From contig CM043788.1 in assembly GCA_023974075.1 (NCBI GenBank), positions 14,728,928 to 14,792,927 on the forward strand: DNA of 64,000 nucleotides. Direction: 5' to 3'. This stretch comes from Chaenocephalus aceratus (Eukaryota; Chordata; Actinopteri; Perciformes; Channichthyidae). The translations under genes and the position numbers were made by a program. Below are positions 39,516 to 51,447 of this stretch, piece after piece; within the stretch, counting starts at the first letter, position 1, and the number at the start of each line of letters is the position of its first letter. The notes beneath the pieces are model-generated. The model searched no databases. It saw only the letters and a list, made by a program, of their open reading frames with translations, and had not been told where the DNA came from.

Positions 39516-40029
39516 GAAATACCCTACTACAACTACATTCATTCGTCAGCTTTAGTACCTAGTAACTTAATACACGCAAGCATGCAATGAAGACACATGG
39601 TTCCAGCTTTAAATAATATATGAATGTTTACTGCTTTTTCTATTGCTTATTTAATCCGTTGTATTAATCGTTGTCACTTAGTGACAAGCGAAATGTGCCG
39701 AACTTAATTTAGTACATCACAACAATTTAGCATTTTACAACAGAGTGATACATGTTTGTCAGATAAATAGTACTCCTACCTTGCACAGGTGTGTTCAGAC
39801 GACTATAAAGGTTAGCTTTACGCTAGTAAGCTAACTTCATAGCTTCAGGTAACGAGCTAACATTAACGCTAGCTACAGATACAAGTACGACGAGTTTGTA
39901 TCTGTAACATTATCGACAATATACATATGTTATTAGATATGTAGGTGCACGTTGTCGAGGCACTACAGACAAATGCTTCATGTCCACAAGTCACATTTAG
40001 GACTGCTAGCTACATGCTAACCAGAGTTG

Positions 40030-40150
40030 TTATTATCAGGACACTTCCGGTTGGCACTGTCAAAATAAAACGCGAGACTCACGCTCACTTTCCCTACGAC
40101 TGATGGCCTTTAAGGATCCCGCGAGAGTTTCGCAAACCAGTTAGCCCTCT
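40030..40150 (-). promoter_or_regulatory. tbc1d7: Candidate tbc1d7 promoter region
   Basis: About 0.9 kb upstream of the tbc1d7 start codon. Local CpG density rises, with an ETS-type site (acttccgg at 40043-40050) and two CGCGAGA-like motifs (acgcgagact and cccgcgagag), typical of TATA-less housekeeping promoters. A 5' untranslated exon would be needed to reach the coding exon. Confidence 0.4.
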
Positions 40151-40559
40151 GCCCTTACCATGTGGAAAACACAGTAAACTGTAAAATCAATCGACAGTAA
40201 GGAGAATAGGCTACTTACTTTCGGGTGTAAAATTCTCCGTTATCCAATGGGAATGGACGCTCGTAATACAATACAGGGGACATGATCATTATCTTTTAAA
40301 TAACGTTAACTAAAGGGAACAATCTATTTGACACAGCTGAAGCTCTGGCCTTCCTTAAAAACTAACTAATTTAATAAAAATCACAGTTGCATTACACACA
40401 ATGCACTGTTTTTTGAGAACACAAATTCGTAACTAATGTAATTTTTACATTCTGACGAAAAATAAAAATAATTATGAATACAAATAAAATAAAAGAAGCC
40501 TCCCGTGAGTTACTACAAGCTATAAAGTAGATTTAAAAAACGTTGTATATGATAAAAGC

Positions 40560-40815
40560 TCACTGCGGGACGTTGTAGAAATGCGTGTGTGCACCACGAC
40601 AAAGGAGCCTCATTCACTTTACATTGGGGTTGTTTGCGTGGTGCCGACACGTAAATGTAACAAAGTTCGTGACTCCACCACGCATTGTGGTGTTAGGAGT
40701 CGTGGTGGAGTCACCCATTCTGGTGAGATCAGGTTGTCCCCGACACACCGGGGACACATATTTATGTATAAAAGACATCAAAAAGTGCATTTTGCATGAT
40801 AGGTCCCCTTTAATT
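40560..40815. repeat. Probable MITE-like interspersed repeat
   Basis: GC-richer block in AT-rich surroundings, ending tgcatgataggtcccctttaa, an end type seen in abundant fish repeats and similar to 11868-11880. No coding frame. Confidence 0.4.
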
Positions 40816-43800
40816 GGAAAATGTGAGTATGTGAAAGCATCTTCGGTACATTTCCTGTTCAGGTAGAGGCAAAACAAATGTGTTAAACATGTGTTTCAAA
40901 TCATCAGCAATGTGAAGCTTTGTGGCAACATTTATTTTCACTAGACTTTTTTTTGTATCATCTTGTTAACAAAGAAAAAAAAACTGTTACTATATGGAAG
41001 ACAAAATTGTCCAAAGACTTGCAACCCATTTTCTTCCAGCAAACCAGATTGTTTATGCAACTACACACAGCACAGCACAGCACATATTCTGTCTTCCCAC
41101 ATTGTGGGTGGTATCAAAGCCTTGTTTTTACAGCTATGAATGCATAATTTCTTAATTTTCTCCTAACTAGCAAAATTCAAGTCAAGCACTAAATATATTT
41201 TAAATACAGATATTCCAGAGACCATCGCAGTCACGATTGAAGCAGAATGCAGGAATCTATTGATTGCTTGCTAACCAGAGAGGCTGCTTTCTTTTTGTAG
41301 TGCAAACGCTAAGGAGCATATTTGATCTTGTTGCAATTTAAAATCGCAACAAGATCGGGTTACATTGTAAGTATACAATTCTTACTTCTAAACTAACTCT
41401 TTTATTGACTTTACATATTATTTTATCGATTAAGGAACTATTTTTATCATTGTTCTTTGATATTTGTTTGTTTGTTTGTTTGCTCCCTCTGAGTGAATAC
41501 TGACAATATATGCATAAAGTATACATGGAAAGGGAGGCTTACTTTAATTATTTTGAAGAGTAATTGAAATGTCACTTTCATTATACCTGAAATGAAAAAG
41601 ATATACATAATAAATAAAAAATTGAGCTATAATTAAAACAGTAAATTAGAAAGCATATAAACCCACCTACGGAGGCATATGTGACTATAATTGAATCTGT
41701 ATTGCCCTCAAACATGCTTGTCCTTTATTTTTAACACCACATGAGTATGCTTCATTTGGCATATACATATGGTCATGTATAATACCGTAAATGTTTTTTA
41801 AAATTCAACCCATTCAATGTGTCTAGATATTAATGTATCATGTCACAGATGTGATGTGGTTTCACTTAGCTTGAAGAGGGCATAGGGAGACCACCACAAA
41901 CCAAGTTTGATAGACCTCACAAAAGCCCATTCTCCCTGAAATGAAAGATTTGTGGAAATTGGGAGTAAAATTGAGGTTCACAAATGTTATTTTTCTAGCT
42001 ATATGAAAAGAATAAGCTTTATGTTTTCCTTTTTTTGTACCCCGAGTGGCATTGGTGGGTTTGACTGAAAATGTGAGGGTGTTATTCATTGGGTTTCAGG
42101 ACACACTCGGATAGAACAAGGCAGGTGGGCCATTGTACTTACTTCTGAGGCGGAGGAAAAAAACTCCAATCTCTTTCTTGCAGGATTCTTCTTCCCCCAC
42201 CTAAGTACTAGATAGAAAAAAGTGAGATGGATCACAAAGTTGATTGCTGCAGAATACAAATTATGGATTTGAGTGTGTTTCTGTTTTACCGTCCTCCTAC
42301 CTGAAAATAACATCTGTTACAATCAAATTAAAGAGGCAAACCAAGTCACAGTCATTAAACGATCATACAGCCAAATTAAAAGCCATTTAAAATGATGAAC
42401 TATCAAATTAAATGAAGGAGTCCTCTGAAATGATTGTGTACAGATGATTAATAAGAATCCATTAATAGCCGAAGAAATGATCTATTGAATCTTAATGTTG
42501 AATATAGTGACTGCATTGATCCTGCCTTGTTCGTATTGGTTTCATCACCATCTCAATTTTTATATTTATGTAAACATGACATGTTTACATGAAATGGGGG
42601 ATTCAACCCAGAGTTAGAAGAGGAGCTGTGACATAAAGATCCCAGCCCAACTCTTGCTGCTCAATCACTGAAAGGCAGTGAATACGAGCCTCTTAATGCC
42701 TCCTATATTACAGTGAAGAACATTCAGTTGAAATATAACAAAGAGATTAGACAAATAATGATACACTGCAAATGCCCATGTGGGTCCAATAAAAGTACAG
42801 TGATATAAATAATACCAATATAAAACCCTCTAAGAGAATGAAGCACGCAGGTTTGGTTGATATTGGAAACTGCTTTGCAAGGGAGTGGCTGGTATTGTTC
42901 CTAACACCTAAATCCTGCTGTAAATAGTCTGGATGTGTATATATATCTATATGTATACGCACATACACACAAAAACACCATACTCTCTTCAAATCTGACA
43001 AAAAATATCTAACCCACCTTATGATATGATTTTGTTATGAATATTGTGTTATTATCTGCACTAAATTCTGCATTGGCTTCAACCTAATCCATTAGAAATT
43101 GGATGGTCTCCTACCAGTAATAAGAACTGTTTCGCGGCCTGTGGCAGAAAAAGAAGGACACTTCAGTGAAGAAAGACGAAGTCCAGAAGCTGTTCCGTCT
43201 GTATATATCTGTACTAAATGCCTCATGTTAGTTGGCAGATAAACGCATATCTCAGTGGCTCAGGCTATGCACCGAGGACCAGTGCAGTGCTTGCTCTCTG
43301 AAAGTAAAACAAAATTACAAAACCAAGAATGTACATTTAAGTGAGGTCTGGCAATCTTTTGTAGTGGACTGTCGTATAGGCCTCCACTGATGTTGCATTT
43401 AATTGATCTAATAAATCTATTATCAATAAACAATTTTTTGTTAAAATGCTGTTAATATATCCTTAATGGTTGACAAATCAGCCAATAATTGGCCTTTCTA
43501 AGGCTACAGGGAAGTCTGTTTATTTTAAACTGGTCAAATAATTGATGGATTGATAAATTAATTTGTAAGGCCTTTTGTCAATCATCTTTGATTGTCCAAC
43601 CAAGTCCATGCAGGAGTTCCAGTGTTGGAAAGCCATTGAGGACTTTGCTTATCAGGTGACTTAAAATATACTTTCCTCCATACTTTTAGAATGTCTACAT
43701 ACCAAGAAGAGGAAGGGAAGAATACTATTGAATGGAATGTAGAATACTTTGAAATGGAATGTGGAATACTTTTAAATGGAATGTAGAATGTGTCGGTAGA

Positions 43801-44008
43801 CCAAAGCACATTCCAGAATGTTCGGCTCTGAAGTCATACTGAACCTGATTATGTCATATCACAGTGGCTGCAAGACAGCATGCTCTCTGGTTAAATAGCT
43901 ACACAACTTATTTGCAGTTTGTGCAGGACGATAACAAGCCAGGTTTTATCCCAGCCACATCGAGTTCACATTATCAGTAAGAAGCAGTTATTTCTTCACG
44001 ATAATAAG
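40816..44008. other. Intergenic DNA between tbc1d7 and the coiled-coil gene
   Basis: AT-rich with no supported gene. The only structure I see is a perfect 11-bp inverted repeat, gatcttgttgc/gcaacaagatc, at 41324-41334 and 41346-41356. Confidence 0.45.
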
Positions 44009-46479
44009 ATGGACAGAGAAAGATCAATTTTCAACATGACCTACAACGACTCTCCATGGCACCGAAAGACTTGTCCCTCTGAGGACAGTTCAGTTGAGGA
44101 GGAAATCATGGAGGAGGTGCAGGAGTTTGCAAACAAGGTGGAGGAGGAAGTTGAGGAGGATCAAGAGTTTGTGTACTCGGTGGATGAAGACTTCGAAGAT
44201 ACATTGGACCTTCATGATGAGGAAGAGTCCGAAATCAAAGAAATGTCTGACCTAGATAAGACAGAGTCTGAAATTGAAGAGATTTTGGAATTGGCAGAAG
44301 AGATCGAGTCTGAAATGGAAGATATTTTGGACTTGAATGATGAAAAACAGTCCGAAATCAACGAGATTGCAAACTTTGATGATAAGACAGAGTCAGAAAT
44401 CGAGGAGACCACCATCTCCAGCAACAGAGAAAAGTACAGCACTTCCTCTGATGAGGTAAGAAATACATTCAGTGGCACACATGTTTACAATTACACTCAT
44501 CAAAACTGTAAAAAAGCTAATACCCAACACTTTAGTTTCTTTACTAAAGTAAATCATCTTTAATGCAATTGATCACAGCATACCTTTTCACACCCATTGA
44601 TGCAGTTAACTCCACTTCTGTTTTCTTAATAAAAAAACACTGCAGATAGACAACACAATAATAATGGTTTTATGTTTCACAGACAGAAGACTCTGAAAGA
44701 TCTGAGAGATATGACAAATCATCTGGTCTTCAGGAAGCCCTGGACGAGGAGAGAAAGGCCAAAGCTGCTCTTGAAGAGGCCTTGATGAAGGAGAAAACAT
44801 CTACAGCTCAGCACAAAGCAGCCCTGAAGCATGAGCAAAAAGAAAAAGACGCTCTTGCAAAGGCTCTGAAGTATGAGCAAGATGAAAATAATTCCCTTAG
44901 TGATAGAATAAAGCACATATACGCTGATCTGAAACAGTCACAAAAAGAGCAGCAGCGTGGCAAAGCAAAGCTGAAAAACAGAATCACTATAATGACTTCT
45001 GAGCTTGAAGAAGACAAGAAGGTGATTGAGAGGCTCCAGATAGCTCAGCATGCATCCTCCAGCCAGCACCAAAGAGAAATCTCAGAGCTGCTTGTGTTGA
45101 ACACTGCCTCAGTTACAGCAATAAAGGACCGCCTCACTGAGCGGCAGGAGGAAAGTCTGAAAAAAGACAAAGACATTGAATCCCTGCACTCAAATGTTCT
45201 GAATCTCCAAAGCGACATTGTAGCCAAGGTCAGCATTGTTACCTCACTACAGGAGAGAGTGAGCAAGTGTGCCTCAGACCTCAAAGAGGAGGAAACAAAA
45301 AGCAGCTTACTGCAGAGGGACTACGAGGCTGCTGTCTCTCAGCAGAAGAAGGAAGCAGAAGAACTGGCCCGTCTGACTCAGGGGAACCAACACCTCGCCT
45401 ATGAGAACAAAAGACTGCAAAGTGAACTGAAGGCTACTCTCAATAAACAGCACATTGAAGAGAAGAAGCTTCAGGGCGACAGAGAAGCTTGCAGCAGACT
45501 AGAGGAGGCCATTAAGAAGGAGGAGGCTCGTTTCTCCAGAGCCTCAAAGAAGATCCAGAGCCAAGAGAAAGAGCTGTCTGAGAAGACCCTGGCTTTAGAA
45601 AAGAGCCTGACAGCCGAGAAAATCTTAAGGTCGTCTCTCAAAAGTGAGAAGAAGCGATTTGAGAAGATGGGTGGAAAGCAGGCGTCAGCTGGACATCTTT
45701 CATACCTCACTCAACAACTGAGAGAAGCATCTGCATACGACATGCAGACATTAAGGATGGAAAATGCTGACATCAGGGCTAAATTCCTTGTCCTGGAGAG
45801 AGAATATGACAGAGAAAGATTTGAACTCCGCTCTCTCTCTGCGTGCCATGAAGAGATGCTGTCAAGGAAAAATGATAGCATTTCTGACAATCAGTTTACC
45901 ATCACTAATCTACAGTGCATTGTAAATGAGTTCAAAGCAAAGGAGTCAAAGATCAAGATGAGACAGGCCGATCTCGAAGAAGCCCTTAAACAGGAAAAGA
46001 CAAGAAACTCTGAGCTGCACCATACTGTTGATCAGATCTCCTCCAGTTTGGAAAAAGAAAGGACCAGGTGTGAGAAGCACAGCGTCGAGCTTCAAGAAGC
46101 TTTGAAGGAGCAGATCACAGCTCTGGAGGAAAACAACAAATTGACCGTGTCTCTGCAGAAGGCTCAGGAAACCTTCCCCAGGCTTCAGGAAAAACAACGT
46201 GCAGAGACAAACTACAACTTCGGAAACATCGGTGACTCTGAGTTCAGGCTCAGGGAGCAGAAATATTCCTTGGATGAGAGCAATAAGGCGCTTTACCACC
46301 TGCAGCAGGAGTACACCAATCTGGGGAGGAGGCACTGTGACATCAACGCGGAGTATCGTGAACTGCTCAAGACTCACACTGCCCTCCAAGTCAGACATGA
46401 GAGGCTCAGCTATGCTGAAGCAAAGCCACGCCCAGACTTCAGTCCATATCTCTTCCAGTCGAATTGTACAGCACACTAG
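44009..46479 (+). CDS. Unrecognised acidic coiled-coil protein, two exons
   Basis: Exon 1 is 44009-44455 (ATG to donor gatgag|gtaag) and exon 2 is 44683-46479 (acceptor tttcacag, stop TAG). Both are phase 0 and together encode 747 residues. I do not recognise the family. Residues about 30-140 are strongly acidic and include five 14-residue repeats (44219-44428) of the type xESEIEEIxxLxxx. Exon 2 encodes almost continuous heptad-like sequence rich in Glu, Lys, Gln and Leu (for example LQEALDEERKAKAALEEAL) up to about residue 725, then a short tail with RPDFSPYLFQ. There is no signal peptide or membrane segment. This suggests a structural or scaffolding rod protein. The long open frame and consistent splice sites make a real gene very likely. 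An upstream non-coding exon is possible. Confidence 0.85.
44219..44428 (+). repeat. Five 42-bp in-frame repeats in the coiled-coil gene
   Basis: Units begin at 44219, 44261, 44303, 44345 and 44387. Translations are EEESEIKEMSDLDK, TESEIEEILELAEE, IESEMEDILDLNDE, KQSEINEIANFDDK and TESEIEETTISSNR. Fourteen residues is two heptads, so the unit keeps coiled-coil register. Confidence 0.9.
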
Positions 46480-46599
46480 AAAATTATCCTCCAAGGAAAT
46501 TTGAGTGTGCAACTGGCACCCACACAAATGTGTTTTTTTTGTTATAATTTTGACTATGTATTTTTTTTAAATGTATTATCTTTTTCATTTCCACACGAC

Positions 46600-46825
46600 A
46601 TCTGTTGCACGTCTGTCCGCTATTGCTTTCCCCAAGGTTTCTTCCATTTTTCCCCGCAGTAACTGTTAGGTTTCTTGGGACGTTTTTCCTTGTCCGATGT
46701 GAGGGTCTAAGGACAGAGGGTGTCTTTTTTTGCTATTTATATTCTGTACGAACTGTAAAGTCCCCTGAGACAAATGTAAAATTAGTGATATTGGGCCATA
46801 TAAATAAACGTTGATTGATTGATAA
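46600..46825 (+). repeat. Retroelement-type 3' end after the coiled-coil gene
   Basis: Contains the blocks ccttgtccgatgtgagggtc, taaggacagagggtgtc and gatattgggccatataaat, a combination abundant in fish genomes. It ends in AATAAA and a gttgattgattga tail. It may supply the polyadenylation signal of the coiled-coil gene. Confidence 0.55.
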
Positions 46826-46832
46826 CATATGG

Positions 46833-46932
46833 GGACAGAGGAGCTAACAGCAGACTGGAGGAGGCCATTAAGAAGGAAAAGGCTAATTTCTCCAGCGCCT
46901 CAAAGAAGATCCAGAGCCAAGAGAAAGAGCTT
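46833..46932 (+). pseudogene. Fragment duplicated from the coiled-coil gene exon
   Basis: About 100 bp closely matching 45475-45575 of exon 2, with the shared block ttctccag.gcctcaaagaagatccagagcc. It encodes EEAIKKEKANFSSASKKIQS and is cut off on both sides, with no splice sites. It lies about 350 bp past the parent gene's stop. Confidence 0.8.
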
Positions 46933-47690
46933 ACATTACAGTTAGTAGTTACTTTGCACATATAAAATACCTGATATGCTGATATGATATATATTGCAGT
47001 ACTGCACCAGTAATGTACACAGTATTTGTAGTATCTACATTTGGTCCACGTTTTCAAACTACAATGCTTAAATGCTCTTACATTTATAAAAACAGGATCA
47101 TAACATTACCATAATATAATACTGTGAAAATATCCATTCTGCATAGAGTACTTTTACTCTTGATACTTGGTAGTACATTTAGCAAGAAATGGTGCTAATT
47201 AGTACTTTTCTTAAGTAAAGGATCTGATTAATACATCCAACGCTGAATAAATATAGTATACCTTATATATATTTAATTGTTCATAGTTGAATGACTTAGA
47301 CAATGACTGTATTTAAGCTACTGTATGCAAGCATTTAAGTATGTTAAAGATGTATCCCAGAAAAGTGCCCTAAATGGCCTCAACATACTTCAGTAAGCAT
47401 CATGGGATTTAGCGGCGTAGCTTTAGTGGTGATATAATGCCACATTATTTTTGTTATCATACATTTTATTTTCATGTGTGTCAATTTTCTTTAATCAATA
47501 AATTATGAGTCATCAATCATTTACATGTCAAGAATTTTTTGAAAGTTTTCTGAAAGTGGCATAGTGCCACAACATTTGCTGCCAAGTGTTCAAATGAATA
47601 TAGTTGTGTACCAGACTAAGCAGATATTAGGCTTGTTTGAGACAAGTGAGACCTGCGCAATTGCGATCAACATCTTGCTAGTGCGTTGCA
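46933..47690. other. Intergenic DNA
   Basis: AT-rich. Nothing recognisable. Confidence 0.4.
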
Positions 47691-47697
47691 TGATGGT

Positions 47698-48815
47698 TAG
47701 TCCTTAGCCTCATCCCAATACCCCTCCTCGACTCCTCTCTTCCCCTCCTCCGGGACTTGACCCGGAAATCGATCAAGACACGCCATTTTGAAGGACGTCC
47801 CATGTGCACACAGAGGAGTCGAGGAGGGGTGAGGGAGGAGGGGTGCGGGAAGAGACGAAAGGGAGGATACACGCGAGCAGACTATGTGGAAGTGTTTTCA
47901 CTACTCGCGTATAAAAGCCCCCCACCTTCACAGCTGAGAGGCTTCTCAATTCTTAAATGTCCCCTCCTCGACTCCCCTCCTCAAGACTGAGGCCCAATCC
48001 CAAACCACTCCCTCGACCCTACCCCTCCGTGATGGAGTGAACTCCGTCTGTAGCCACACTCGCAGCTCAACGAGGCTCCTCTGTCAGATGGAGGGAGTAA
48101 ATACAGCAGCAAGCTTTGGGACGGCCTCCCCTCTCTCCGGCAGAAACAGGAAATGCTGTAACTTATGTAACAACGGTTTCAAATCAGCATCTCTTAGACA
48201 AAAAACGTAAATGAATAACTCAAATAAAACTCCAAACATCTTTCATTGTGTTTCAAAGCTCTTTTAGTTTTAAACCTGATGTTTATAAGCTTCTTAGTTT
48301 TTGCAACGGTCTGTAAATATACACAACTTTATAATAAAATGCACACATTTACCTTTGTCTAGACTAAACACAGGTATGATCCTCAGTTAAAAACATATGA
48401 GGTTATCATGAGGTTGTTAACATCGCAGTTTATCAGTGGATGTTTGCTGGAACTACTTGTAAACAGCGTGTTTCCTGACGGACACACACAGCGTGACTCC
48501 GGTCAGGTAGAGACCGGTCTCAAGTCAGCACCGCTGCAGACTCGCTGTTTGCGGGCTTGATAGCCCACTCCCCCTCCACACCAGCCCTCAATATGGCGGA
48601 CCCTCCGCGTGAACCATATATACAGTCTATGGCGTGAACGCGCAAACGGAGGGGTAGGGTGTAGGGGGCGGTTTGGGAATGGGCCTTAGTCCCGCCCACA
48701 GGAGATGCGAGCGGAGGACCGAGGAGGGGAACCGAGGAGAGAGGAGGGGAAGCAGCAAACGTTTAAAGAAATGAGAACTCCTCTCCTCTGAGCGGTCATT
48801 TTAAAGAGACGTCCG
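47698..48815. mobile_element. Nested inverted-repeat DNA elements
   Basis: An inner element of about 700 bp (about 47989-48687) has 40-bp imperfect TIRs. The left starts ggcccaatcccaaaccactc and the right is the matching complement ending ggtttgggaatgggcc. On both sides lie segments of another element rich in cccctcctcgactcc and its complement gagtcgaggagggg (47705-47990 and 48700-48800), so the inner one seems to have inserted into the outer one. Neither has a transposase frame. Superfamilies are not assigned. Confidence 0.6.
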
Positions 48816-50320
48816 TTCATTATTACGTGGCAACAGCTGCATCAGCTGTTGAGTGTTTTGTCATAGCGCTGTATTTTATAATCTCTGTTAGATCAGCTAA
48901 ACATTGTTCCCCCACATATTTACTTTGAATTCATTGAGAGTCCTCTCTCTGGTCGCTGAAATGGGGAATTGAAATTACGGGCCAAAAGTTTACAAGTAAG
49001 CAGAGGACACCAAACCAACTGAGACCCGTCTGTCCGCCGCATCTACGCACTGTACAACACACACCTACACACTGTAGGCTACCACACACACACACCTACA
49101 CACTGTACCACACACACACCTACACACTGTAGCCTACCAACCCAGTCTCATGGCATTTCGTGTTCACCAACACGATTTTCCTCATGCTAGTATAGCCACA
49201 TAAAAGTATCAAACCACCTTAAAATGCACCAGAATACAGGAAATCTAAAAGCACTACTGTTACTAAATGAGTCCAGTGACTGATTATTTCATCCTTTCTG
49301 GAAAAAATACGTAATTGATTCTCTCCCCATCTAGCCAATGTACACAAGACTTGATTTTTGTAGAACTTTATTATGATTTTATACTGCCCAGATCAACATC
49401 TGGTGTCTCACACAATTAGCCTAGCAACTAGGACACCAAGCATCTGGATTTAGGCCACATAAGCAGCGTCAAGGTTTAATTTGATCAGATGATTGATGAT
49501 CCCTGTGGGTAAATTAGATATGCTGTTGCAAGGAGGATTTTAGCAGGGGGAAACACTAATATTAATCACTTAAGCCCAAACTGAATATAAATGAATACAA
49601 ATAAATGGCTCATTTAAGCACATCATTGTGGTGAACATTTTTTAAAGTGATGAGAAACAAAGCATGGGATGATGTGTCTGCAAAGATAAAGAGTCACTTA
49701 GGAGGACTTTATTATACTTGTGAACTGGGGTTACTGGTTACCTAGCACCTCACATCATCACTATACATATTGTTATCTAAATGGGTCTGATGGTAATGCA
49801 ATGAGGATGGGTAATTTGGACACATTTTCACCATTGTTTAAATGTATACCAAACTATATAATCTGAGAGGTGGGTCTTCTGTCTGGAGCTGTTTGGAGGA
49901 GCAGGATTTTTTCAATCAGGTACTTCTGTTGCTACTCTTCAGAAGGCAAATATGACTGGACCTATCCTTCCCTACACTTCCTCCAACTGCTTACTTATCT
50001 TCCTTCCTTTCTTTACCTACAAAGTAGCTGATATCCTGTTATCCAAATCCTGCAAGAACTCTATTCCTCTTGACTATATAATTCTGTATTATCGCAAATG
50101 TTTTGATACAGTAATTTAGCAATGTTGGTTATTGTAAATGTTACATTTGACCGTCAATAATGGCCAATGTTGCACTCTCTAACACTCTAATATGATTTGT
50201 ACCTATTACAAAACAATTGGGTGTGTAAATCCCAACCTGCCTCTCGAGGAGGGAGTTTTTTTTTTGTCAGACTGAACTCATACTGACCTGACTCCTTTAG
50301 GTGAGCTCAGAGCTATTTAA
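48816..50320. other. Intergenic DNA
   Basis: No supported gene. It includes a short CA-rich tandem stretch at about 49045-49135 (repeated cctacacactgta blocks). Confidence 0.45.
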
Positions 50321-51239
50321 TAGAAGAGTTACGACATCTCCGTTCACTCCAATGGACCACTTTTTTACAGCAATGGCGGATCGTGGAGCCTCTCAATCGT
50401 TCCCCGGAAGTTAGCGCAAAGGCTGGCAGAGCTGTGGAGTTGCAGCATAATACACCGTTCGTGACGGACTTTTAAAGGTAAGAAGAAGTTTAAAGATTTA
50501 TATTGCGGATATTATCAGTACATCTGATTCAAATGAACATGTGTATTAAAGGATGTCAGTGGATTATCCCTAAATTAGTAGATTTAGGGAACGTTTACAG
50601 ATAACAGATTAAGCTAGCATACCGAAGCAAATTAGCAACACACGTTGAACAGCCTTTTAATTGTACATTCCGTTCTCTTAATGTCATTTGGTCCAACATG
50701 TTGAATTAGAGAAGAGGGGCTTCTAAACGGGATTGTATGCGGGGGTGGAGGGAGTTAAATATTAGATAAATATAACTTTGGTGCGTGTAAGAGTGAGTGT
50801 TTTTAGCAGAGCCATATTGTGTCCTTGTGATTCTGTTGATTATTACCTGTCTGTATAATGTTGCAGCTTAGCTGATTTTGGATTGATGGCAAAGGGAGAG
50901 GGACTTAAGTGAGAGTGAAAACACAAGGTAAGTTTAATACTACTGTTTTATATAAGTAAACACCTTATCTCCCCAAGGCATTTCCCATCCAATAGGTGTG
51001 TGTATAACCCTTTCTCCTGTCTGTTACTCCCTCTTTCAGCACAAGAACCAGAGTGGGATTCAATGGAGCCTGAATACCTGCACTGAGACCCTCACCCTGC
51101 GCCCTGAGTCTCAACTCTCAGTGTTTTTCAAGCCTTTCCCTATTTGTTTCTATTAAACAAAACATTAAGCTTTCCCAATGGTGTGGTTTTCGTTTTATGA
51201 AAAAGTGCAAATGCAGTGTTTGTATATAATTACATCACA

Positions 51240-51385
51240 TATTGTGTTGCTGTTGGTCGTGAAATTACTCCTGCTGACTTGAGCCAGCCATTTTTTCCTC
51301 CGCTCTGTGTCAGTGGGGAAGCCGTACATTTGTACTCCTTTCTCTGAGCGATTGGAGCATCCCCAGGCAGCACAGCAAACCATGG
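51240..51385 (-). pseudogene. THAP zinc-finger N-terminal segment
   Basis: Minus-strand frame MVCCAAWGCSNRSEKGVQMY then GFPTDTERRKKWLAQVSR. This matches the start of THAP domains: the first Cys pair spaced C-x4-C, then NR, the FP motif, RRKKW. The second half of the domain (the C-x2-H) is absent, so this is one exon or a truncated copy. It lies inside the TIR element at 50321-52198. Its initiator ATG lies in a 33-bp tandem repeat. Confidence 0.7.
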
Positions 51386-51447
51386 TGGCGACTAGGAGGC
51401 AGCACAGCAAACCATGGTGGCGACTAGGAGGCAGCACAGCAAACCAG
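51365..51447. repeat. 33-bp tandem repeat, about 2.5 copies
   Basis: Unit contains aggcagcacagcaaacc and atggtggcgactagg, repeated at 33-bp spacing at the start of the THAP segment. Confidence 0.9.

Noticed and set aside
41324..41356. Perfect 11-bp hairpin as a small RNA gene
   Set aside because: The stem is too short for a microRNA precursor and nothing else supports transcription.
42086..42313. Minus-strand open frame of about 75 codons
   Set aside because: No splice-site support, no recognised motif, AT-rich composition. Expected by chance.
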